Assembly: GCA_031266095.1 (NCBI GenBank)
Contig: JAISBR010000052.1
Coordinates: forward strand, 1-26,595
Source of the DNA: Treponema sp.
GTDB taxonomy: Bacteria; Spirochaetota; Spirochaetia; Treponematales; Breznakiellaceae
DNA: 26,595 bases
Direction of reading: 5' to 3'
In this document: positions 1-5,418 of the stretch, piece after piece
Layout of the letters: the number at the start of each line of letters is the position of its first letter
Numbering within the stretch: position 1 is the stretch's first letter
Notes under the pieces: model-generated
Seen by the model: the letters and a program-made list of their open reading frames with translations, nothing else
Told to the model about the DNA's origin: nothing
Database searches by the model: none
Translations under genes and position numbers: made by a program

Positions 1-152
1 TGCCAATAATTGTCCAAATAATTATATCCATATAAACCAATATTATTTACATCATTGTCTTCCCATTGGGAAAATTCATAAGAATATTTTTCCAATAAAT
101 TTCTTAATATTTCTTTTTCTTCTTTCTTTACAAGTTCAATTTTAATATTCAT
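1..152 (-). CDS. GNAT-family N-acetyltransferase, N-terminal part (runs off the window)
   Basis: Only the first 50 codons are present; the gene continues past base 1. The start is ATG at 152-150, with a GGAGA ribosome site just upstream (162-158). The N-terminus is rich in Lys/Glu and ends with a segment GLYGYNYLDNYW (residues 39-50) preceded by EFSQWEDNDVN. I recognise this opening from small single-domain GNAT acetyltransferases common in integron cassettes and on AT-rich accessory DNA; these move an acetyl group from acetyl-CoA to an amine, but the substrate cannot be predicted. The acetyl-CoA-binding motif lies outside the window, so the family call rests on the N-terminal pattern alone. 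The gene is far more AT-rich than the host genes to the right. It has its own promoter (187-216) and is the leftmost visible cassette of the array. Confidence 0.6.
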   Translation of the reverse strand, partial: MNIKIELVKKEEKEILRNLLEKYSYEFSQWEDNDVNNIGLYGYNYLDNYW

Positions 153-186
153 GGTTTTCTCCATAAAATGTTTTTATTTATAATTT

Positions 187-216
187 ATTTTACAACGATT
201 TATAATATATTGTCAA
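187..216 (-). promoter_or_regulatory. Sigma-70-type promoter of the GNAT cassette
   Basis: On the minus strand TTGACA (216-211) is followed after 18 bases by TAAAAT (192-187). The start codon lies 34 bases further on, leaving room for a short leader with a GGAGA ribosome site. The promoter sits inside the cassette, 19 bases from the attC-like end at 236. Confidence 0.65.
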
Positions 217-235
217 CCAATTCAAAAAGTATTGC

Positions 236-416
236 GCATAACGTTACGGCTGTTTACGACGTTTTGGCGGCCCGGATAAGGGCTTTGCGTAGCAAAGACC
301 AGGGCCGACAAAATGTGGGTGGAGTGAGGCGTGGGAATGGAGCGTAGCGGAATGACCTAGCCGAACGGAACCCCAAGCCGCCTACCGGCGGCGAAGCGTA
401 AACAGTCCTGTTATGC
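236..416 (-). repeat. attC-like recombination site A (integron cassette end)
   Basis: This 181-bp imperfect palindrome is bounded by GCATAAC (236-242) and its exact complement GTTATGC (410-416). Inside lie CTGTTTACG (250-258) and its exact complement CGTAAACAG (397-405). Paired outer R-type and inner L-type boxes around a long loop are the hallmark of attC. The spacers between boxes are unequal (7 and 4 bases). The loop carries smaller hairpins, CTTTGC-gta-GCAAAG and a GCCGCC/GGCGGC stem. It follows the 3' end of the gene at 443-1090, as an attC should follow its cassette gene. The length exceeds most described attC sites. Sites B and C are relatives. Confidence 0.72.
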
Positions 417-442
417 GACGTTTGGGCGTTTTACAATATTTT

Positions 443-1090
443 TTATTCCTCTAATTCTTTCGTCATATATTCTATTCCATATATTTTTATAAAATATTCC
501 AACATTTCTTCAGGCATTGTCCCATCATTTAATTGATCAAATATTTCCCTATATTCTTCTGTTCTTTTATATATTTCATATTGTGCATTCCTATATTTTG
601 TATATTGTTCATTATTAAGATTAAATTCTCTTAAATAATTTCCATTCTCTATTTCAATTAATGTATAATATTCATAAGTTGATCCATATCCCATATGAAC
701 ATAATCTACAAGTTCTCCCTGCGGGAGAACTAATAATCCATTAAACCAATCAACTTTCATTCTATCCTTTCCATCCAAACATTGATTAATTATGCTAACA
801 TATTTTGATGAATATTTGCCGTCTATGATTTCTGATTCGTACTTTTCAATATCAATAACCCACAATTCATTTTGTATAATTTCAAATGTTGCAACATATC
901 CTCTCCATAATGCAGTATGAGGCATAGGAGGACGTTTTTCAGGAAATTTATTAAAATAAGTTTCCATTGGATTCACCGTAAGACTATATTCTTTTCCGTT
1001 ATATATAAGAATATCAGAAACCTGAGCTGTTGCGAAAGAGTAAAAGCATTGAAAAACAAAAATTACTATAAGAAAATATTTTAATCTCAT
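443..1090 (-). CDS. Secreted/periplasmic cassette protein of unknown function (215 aa)
   Basis: The product starts with a clear signal peptide (residues about 1-22: Arg/Lys N-terminus, hydrophobic core, likely cleavage after ATA before QVS), so it should be exported. The mature part has an NGKEYSL segment, a TALWRGYVATFEI segment (about 60-72) and many acidic residues and tyrosines, with a C-terminal half rich in Tyr/Glu that looks helical. I have an impression of similar exported proteins in Bacteroidetes and spirochaete accessory DNA, but know no function and see no catalytic motif. There is no Shine-Dalgarno sequence, and the -10 element ends only 9 bases before the ATG, so the mRNA is probably leaderless or nearly so. 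It is strongly AT-rich and flanked by attC-like sites A (downstream) and B (upstream), which makes it the whole cargo of one cassette. Confidence 0.75.
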   Translation of the reverse strand: MRLKYFLIVIFVFQCFYSFATAQVSDILIYNGKEYSLTVNPMETYFNKFPEKRPPMPHTALWRGYVATFEIIQNELWVIDIEKYESEIIDGKYSSKYVSIINQCLDGKDRMKVDWFNGLLVLPQGELVDYVHMGYGSTYEYYTLIEIENGNYLREFNLNNEQYTKYRNAQYEIYKRTEEYREIFDQLNDGTMPEEMLEYFIKIYGIEYMTKELEE

Positions 1091-1099
1091 AATAATACA

Positions 1100-1129
1100 A
1101 TTTTACCCTATTTAACTTTATTTTGTCAA
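1100..1129 (-). promoter_or_regulatory. Promoter of the secreted-protein cassette
   Basis: Minus-strand TTGACA (1129-1124), an 18-base spacer, then TAAAAT (1105-1100). The -10 ends 9 bases before the ATG at 1090, predicting a leader of at most a few bases. The layout is the same as in the GNAT cassette. Confidence 0.68.
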
Positions 1130-1167
1130 TTGTTTTTTTAAAAATTGAAAAATTTCGCCCAAATGTC

Positions 1168-1346
1168 GCATAACGTTCCGGCTGTTTACGACGTTTTGGC
1201 CGCCCGGATAAGCAAATGCGCAGCATTTGCAGGGCGGACAAAATGTGCCGGAGCAGCGGCGTGGGAATGAAGCGCAGCGGAATGACCTAGCCGTTGCGGA
1301 GGCCGAGCCGCCTACTGGCGGCGATGCGTAAACAGTCCTGTTATGC
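1168..1346 (-). repeat. attC-like recombination site B
   Basis: A 179-bp palindromic site with the same plan as site A: GCATAAC (1168-1174) against GTTATGC (1340-1346), and CTGTTTACG (1182-1190) against CGTAAACAG (1327-1335), all perfect pairs. The loop differs in sequence from site A but keeps a hairpin at the same place (CAAATGC-gca-GCATTTG), so pairing rather than sequence is conserved. It lies just downstream of the nuclease-like gene at 1371-2120. Confidence 0.72.
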
Positions 1347-1370
1347 GAAGTGCATTTTTGCTTTATGATT

Positions 1371-2120
1371 TTATGTTAATAGTTCATTAAAAAAATCTCT
1401 TGCTTTATTTATATTTTGATTTATATAGTAGGGGTCAGGAGATGCTTTTTGTGCTCTATTTTTTAATTGATAATTTGGATTATCAGGATTTGTACAATCA
1501 TAAAGAACAAATCCTATACCAAATAAATAACATAAAGAATCCAGCCTTGATATTTCATCCTGGCTTGATTGTACTGGAATAACTAAATAAACTTTATGGC
1601 TAAATAATTTATATGAACAAGATTGTCCAAATGCCGTAATTAGTTCGTTTGTAGCCAATTTAATTTCAGCAGATATAATTTCTAATTCATTTTTTATAAT
1701 ATCTATTGGCAATGGTTTTAAAACTCCTATTACATCAGGAGTACCCCATTTTGAACCAAAAATGTTTCCTCCCAATTCTTTAGCTTTTGTACATTCTTCT
1801 AGTTCATCTACTAGCCAATCAGCAAAACTTGAATAAAAGTCTTTTTCCGATATTTGAGCAGAGACAGTGGCAACTGGTGGTGTAATCAATTGTGGGAGTT
1901 GATTTTGAAATTTAAGTAATCTAAACAGACCTTTTTCGGGTTTATATACAGTTGATGCATTCTTTTGGTAGAATATTCGCAAACCGCCTGTAATTGTGCC
2001 ATATTTCATTGTTGGGTATTTTGCCTTTACAAGTCTAAAAAGGTCAGAGTATCGCAATCCATTAGGGTTTTGTTCCAAATTTTCAAAACATAAGACCTTT
2101 ATATCATCTATCGCTGACAT
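1371..2120 (-). CDS. Predicted PD-(D/E)XK nuclease-like protein with N-terminal winged helix (249 aa)
   Basis: The ATG at 2120-2118 is chosen because a perfect AGGAGG lies six bases upstream (2132-2127); a longer reading from 2150 adds ten residues without a ribosome site. Residues about 1-70 look like a winged-helix or HARE-type DNA-binding domain (helices followed by a VYKPEKGLFRL wing). Residues about 92-215 contain WGTPDVIGV (Pro128-Asp129) and, 23 residues on, SAEIKL (Glu152-x-Lys154), matching the PD...(D/E)xK metal-binding core of restriction-type nucleases. Further on come alternating beta strands and helices (KVYLVIPV). The natural reading is a DNA-binding nuclease or nuclease-fold protein; activity and target are unknown. 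It forms a whole cassette between attC-like sites B and C and is AT-rich. A regulator built on a dead nuclease fold is the main alternative. Confidence 0.66.
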   Translation of the reverse strand: MSAIDDIKVLCFENLEQNPNGLRYSDLFRLVKAKYPTMKYGTITGGLRIFYQKNASTVYKPEKGLFRLLKFQNQLPQLITPPVATVSAQISEKDFYSSFADWLVDELEECTKAKELGGNIFGSKWGTPDVIGVLKPLPIDIIKNELEIISAEIKLATNELITAFGQSCSYKLFSHKVYLVIPVQSSQDEISRLDSLCYLFGIGFVLYDCTNPDNPNYQLKNRAQKASPDPYYINQNINKARDFFNELLT

Positions 2121-2140
2121 TATGAACCTCCTAACTGAGT

Positions 2141-2170
2141 ATATTACCATCTTTTGATATATTTTGTCAA
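2141..2170 (-). promoter_or_regulatory. Promoter of the nuclease-like cassette
   Basis: Minus-strand TTGACA (2170-2165), an 18-base spacer and TAATAT (2146-2141), followed by a short leader with the AGGAGG ribosome site. The context ATTGACAAAATA closely matches that of the neighbouring cassette promoter at 1100-1129. Confidence 0.6.
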
Positions 2171-2206
2171 TGATTTAAATTGCAGGAAAATCCAAAAATG
2201 CATTTC

Positions 2207-2394
2207 GCATAACGTTTCGGGTGTATGCGAAGTTTGCCAGCCCGAATAAGGGCTTGCGTAGCAAGACCAGGGCTTGCAAAAATGTGGGTACAGTGAGTCG
2301 TGGGAGGCGCAGCCGACCCAGGCGAACGTAACCCCGGAGCCGCCAACGGCGGCGTCCCCAGCATAGCTGGGGCGCGTAAACAGACCTGTAGTGC
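2207..2394 (-). repeat. attC-like recombination site C (diverged)
   Basis: A 188-bp relative of sites A and B. The left outer box GCATAAC (2207-2213) is intact, but its partner is the degenerate GTAGTGC (2388-2394). The inner arms are GTGTATGCG (2221-2229) against CGTAAACAG (2375-2383), six of nine matching. The loop hairpin is kept with different bases (CTTGC-gta-GCAAG), and an extra CCCCAGC-ata-GCTGGGG hairpin lies at 2356-2372. It is placed downstream of hepT, so it would be the attC of the toxin-antitoxin cassette. Confidence 0.6.
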
Positions 2395-2406
2395 CGTACC
2401 CGTACT

Positions 2407-2850
2407 TTATATTATTTTTTCGAATCTTACATTTGTATAATATTTACTATCGTTACTTAAATTTATTTCTTCAATTTCAAATATTTTTTCAATGATTTTT
2501 ACTTTAATTATTTCTTCAATTTTTTGTTGCAATTTTGTTAGATCATTTTTGATTATATCATACGTTAGTATTAGATCTATTCCAACATAATCATGTACAA
2601 TTTTATTTCTAAAATCTTTTATCTGCTGCCATTCTATTTCAGTATATTCTGCCTTTAACTCATTGCTTATCCTTGAGACATTTTCCCCAATATTTGACAA
2701 TAAATTTATTGAACCATTGAAATTCATTTGATCGTTTGTTTCATAAAATTCTTCAGGAGAATCTATTTCCTCAGTATATTTCTGTATCTTTCCAATGTAT
2801 TCCAGAATATTTAACAAATACATTAAGTCGTTTCTTATATCAGCTAACAT
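2407..2850 (-). CDS. hepT: HepT-like HEPN ribonuclease toxin (DUF86 family)
   Basis: A small all-helical protein of 147 residues with the HEPN signature Arg81-x4-His86-x-Tyr88 (RNKIVHDY), exactly the R-x4-H-x-Y motif of HepT toxins. In studied HepT-MntA systems the Arg and His form the RNase site of the HEPN dimer, and the Tyr is the residue AMPylated by MntA to silence the toxin. The length fits single-domain HepT, with a slightly long charged C-terminus after residue 120. The start overlaps the last 11 bases of mntA, so the two are translationally coupled with antitoxin first. It is AT-rich and in a cassette, where toxin-antitoxin pairs are thought to guard against cassette loss. The assignment is firm at family level; the RNA target is unknown. 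Confidence 0.88.
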   Translation of the reverse strand: MLADIRNDLMYLLNILEYIGKIQKYTEEIDSPEEFYETNDQMNFNGSINLLSNIGENVSRISNELKAEYTEIEWQQIKDFRNKIVHDYVGIDLILTYDIIKNDLTKLQQKIEEIIKVKIIEKIFEIEEINLSNDSKYYTNVRFEKII

Positions 2851-3127
2851 ATCTCATATCCTTTTGTGCTCTATGTAAAACTATTGGGTTTGCATATTTT
2901 TTTACCATAATGTCAACGGATTTTCGAGAGATTTTCTCAAGATCATTCTTTAACTCAATTAGATTTTTTAAATCATATGCTTCTATATCTACATAAAAAT
3001 CGATATCGTTTGCTAGTTCCCCCCGTGCGAAAGAACCGAAAATTCCAATTTTTTCGAGTTTGTATTTTTTCAGAATATTTTCTTTTTTTATGGCCTTTTC
3101 CAAGGCTTCAAATGTTTCTACACTCAT
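2840..3127 (-). CDS. mntA: MntA-like minimal nucleotidyltransferase antitoxin
   Basis: A 95-residue minimal nucleotidyltransferase. The strand-turn motif IFGSFARG gives Gly31-Ser32, followed by Asp41-x-Asp43 (DIDF), and a third acidic residue is likely Asp72 (SVDIM). In MntA proteins these bind metal and ATP and transfer AMP to the HepT tyrosine. The gap between GS and DxD is 8 residues rather than the usual 10, so the loop is shorter than in the best-known members. The gene precedes hepT and overlaps it by 11 bases. There is no Shine-Dalgarno sequence, and the -10 element TAGAAT ends 7 bases before the ATG, so the transcript is probably leaderless. Confidence in the pair is high because both partners have their defining motifs. 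Confidence 0.86.
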   Translation of the reverse strand: MSVETFEALEKAIKKENILKKYKLEKIGIFGSFARGELANDIDFYVDIEAYDLKNLIELKNDLEKISRKSVDIMVKKYANPIVLHRAQKDMRYVS

Positions 3128-3134
3128 AATTTGT

Positions 3135-3163
3135 ATTCTATACTATATTTTTATTTTTTGCAA
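3135..3163 (-). promoter_or_regulatory. Promoter of mntA-hepT, predicted leaderless
   Basis: Minus-strand TTGCAA (3163-3158), a 17-base spacer and TAGAAT (3140-3135). The ATG at 3127 begins 8 bases after the -10, where transcription would be expected to start. Confidence 0.62.
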
Positions 3164-3211
3164 GTGTTTTTATGCGTATAATTTTATATATACTTCAATT
3201 TAGGGTGTGGC

Positions 3212-3218
3212 GCCTAAC
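3212..3218 (-). other. Lone R-box-like half-site at the right edge of the cassette array
   Basis: GCCTAAC on the plus strand (GTTAGGC on the minus strand) fits the RYYYAAC/GTTRRRY consensus of integron crossover sites perfectly and stands where the first base of the mntA-hepT cassette is expected. AT-rich cassette DNA lies to its left and GC-richer host DNA to its right. No matching outer box or inner arms are seen to the right, so it may be an attI-type site, a worn attC remnant or a secondary site. This short motif is only meaningful because of its position. Confidence 0.45.
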
Positions 3219-3261
3219 ATGTAAGTAAACGCCGATGCCCTGGCACAATGTACACAAATGC

Positions 3262-5418
3262 TTAGCCGGCGCCGGACTCGTCATACTGCAGCCTATAGAG
3301 GCCGGCGTACAGGCCCTTACGCGCGATGAGCGTTTCATGCGTTCCCTCCTCCACCAGCCGGCCGCCGGACAGGACCAGTATCCGGTCGGCGTCTCTGATG
3401 GTGGAAAGGCGGTGGGCAATGACGAAGGATGTCCTGCCGGCCAATACCCGTTTCATGCCGAGCTGGATGAGATGTTCGGTTTCGGTGTCAATGGAACTGG
3501 TCGCCTCGTCGAGAATCACCACACGGGGGTTATGGGCGATGACGCGGGCAAAGCTTATAAGCTGGCGCTGCCCTCCCGAGATATTCGCGGCGCCTTCGGA
3601 GAGTACGGTCTGGTAGCCGTCGGGGAGGCGCGAGATAAACTCATGGGCGTGTACCGCCTTGGCGGCGTTGATGATTTCGTCCGCCGAAAGCGGAATCCCC
3701 AGGCTGATGTTCTCCGCTACCGTACCGGAAAAGAGGAACACGTCCTGCAGCACCGGGAGGACCGAGCGGCGCAGTTCCGCGAGGGGGATGTCGGTCACCG
3801 GTACGCCGTCGAGGCGGATCTGCCCGGCGTTAATGTCCCAGAGCCGGACAAGGATGTTGATGATGGTGGTTTTTCCCGCGCCGGTATAGCCCACGATAGC
3901 CGCCATTTCTCCGGGCTGTACCGCGAAGGAGAGGCCCCGCAGCACGTCCTCCCCCGGCTTGTAGGCAAAACGTACGTTGTCAAATTCCACGTGGCCCCGC
4001 ACGGTTCCCTCGATTGCATGGGTTCCGCCGTCGGGGATCCGCTCGTCGGTATCCAGCAGTTTGAAAACCCGTTCCCCTCCGGCCATGGCGGATTGGAGCA
4101 GGGTGTATTTTTCCGCGATATCCATAACCGGGGCGTAGAACATCTGTACCAGGTTGATAAAGGCGATGAGTACTCCCAGCGAAACTGAAAGGGAAAGGAC
4201 CATTTTACTCCCCGCCACAATGACCACCGCTACGGTAAAAGTGGCGAACCATTCCACCACGGGCCGGAATATGGCAAAGACGTACATCTCACCCAGGTTT
4301 GCGCCAAGCAGTTCCTGGTTCCGTGAGGCGAATTCGCCGGCGCTCTTCGCCTCACGCCTGAAAAGCTGCACAACCTGAATCCCGGCCAGGCGCTCCGCCA
4401 AATAGGCGTAGACCTTTGAGGACGCGGTCCGCTGACGGCGGAAAGCGTCCCTGGCCTTCACGCGGCTAATCAGGGCCAGCGCGAGAACCGGCGGCAGCGT
4501 AACAATCACTATCAGGGCCATCCGGGGGGAAAGAATGAAAAGGGTAATCAAAGCCCCCGCCATAACCGACAGGTCTTTGAGAAAGGCCACCAGCACGGTG
4601 GTAAAAAATTCATCGATGGTTTCCACGTCGCCGGTAAGGCGGGTAACAATGCGTCCTACCGGGTGGCGTGAAAGAAAGGCGGTAGACTGGGAGGCGGTTT
4701 TTTTGAACAGGTCAAGCCGCATATCCTTCATTACCTGCTGGCTCATCTGGTTGGTGATCCAGGTCTGCAAAAAGGTGAAGATGAACACCAGCGCCAGCAC
4801 CACCAAAAAAACGCCCCCCCCGTGGATAAGAAGGGCTATGTTCTTCCCCCGCACCAGGGCGATTTCGTCCGGGGGCAGTGCATAGAGGTCGGCGTTGCGT
4901 ATTGCTGCCGCGTTTTGCTGAAGCGGCGTTTCGGTCTTTCTCTGCGTAAGGAATAGTTCCCCCCGCTTTTCTACCAGGGCGGCGACGGGATCTCCTTCGT
5001 TATACGAAAAGGCGTACCATTGGGTCTCATCCAGTATCTCCCGGTTCCGCAGTTCCTCATCGGCTTTCCCTTTAATCACGGTACGCTGGTTTTGGGCTGT
5101 AAAAATCATACGGTCTATCGTTATAGTACCGGGAAGCCGGGTCAGCTCCGCATACGCGGCAATAGAGTCGTCACTGAGCCGCTCCCGTTCCATCTCGAAG
5201 CGGTCCGCCCTGAACACCAGGAAGCGGGAGAGCACCGCTTCGTCAATGAGCCGCTGCTGCAATACCGGAATGTACAGTTCTCCCAGCGTGGAGACGGCCA
5301 GGGCAATCAGGGTGAAAATCACCAGCAGCCGGTAGGGCTTGAGGTAGGAAAGAATGCGACGGACCAGGCGGGAGTCGTATTCTTTGGTAACATCGTCGGT
5401 CTCGAAATAATCAGCCAT
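3262..5418 (-). CDS. ABC exporter half-transporter, catalytically complete partner (718 aa)
   Basis: One transmembrane domain plus one ATPase domain. TM1 lies at about 29-50. The next segment (about 193-218) is reached only after an inserted, mostly polar region of ~130 residues, expected outside the membrane. Further TM segments lie near 275-320 and 385-425. The ATPase has Walker A GYTGAGKT (510-517), signature ISGGQ (613-617), Walker B VVILDE with catalytic Glu638, and switch His669. The start is ATG at 5418, overlapping the upstream ABC gene by 8 bases (ATGGCTGA); an open frame continuing to 5709 is only overlap with that gene. Together the two form a heterodimeric exporter of the TM287/288 or LmrCD type. 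Substrate unknown: lipid, peptide or drug are all possible. Typical members are ~580-600 residues, so the insertion is the odd feature. Last gene of its operon; no clear terminator follows. Confidence 0.9.
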   Translation of the reverse strand: MADYFETDDVTKEYDSRLVRRILSYLKPYRLLVIFTLIALAVSTLGELYIPVLQQRLIDEAVLSRFLVFRADRFEMERERLSDDSIAAYAELTRLPGTITIDRMIFTAQNQRTVIKGKADEELRNREILDETQWYAFSYNEGDPVAALVEKRGELFLTQRKTETPLQQNAAAIRNADLYALPPDEIALVRGKNIALLIHGGGVFLVVLALVFIFTFLQTWITNQMSQQVMKDMRLDLFKKTASQSTAFLSRHPVGRIVTRLTGDVETIDEFFTTVLVAFLKDLSVMAGALITLFILSPRMALIVIVTLPPVLALALISRVKARDAFRRQRTASSKVYAYLAERLAGIQVVQLFRREAKSAGEFASRNQELLGANLGEMYVFAIFRPVVEWFATFTVAVVIVAGSKMVLSLSVSLGVLIAFINLVQMFYAPVMDIAEKYTLLQSAMAGGERVFKLLDTDERIPDGGTHAIEGTVRGHVEFDNVRFAYKPGEDVLRGLSFAVQPGEMAAIVGYTGAGKTTIINILVRLWDINAGQIRLDGVPVTDIPLAELRRSVLPVLQDVFLFSGTVAENISLGIPLSADEIINAAKAVHAHEFISRLPDGYQTVLSEGAANISGGQRQLISFARVIAHNPRVVILDEATSSIDTETEHLIQLGMKRVLAGRTSFVIAHRLSTIRDADRILVLSGGRLVEEGTHETLIARKGLYAGLYRLQYDESGAG

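Noticed and set aside
2167..2364. Open frame of 65 codons across attC-like site C
   Set aside because: It lies in the palindromic recombination site, has no ribosome site, and its composition comes from the GC-rich hairpins.
3235..4188. Long plus-strand open frame antisense to the ABC transporter
   Set aside because: Shadow of a GC-rich gene whose domains are all clear on the other strand; no recognisable protein motif.
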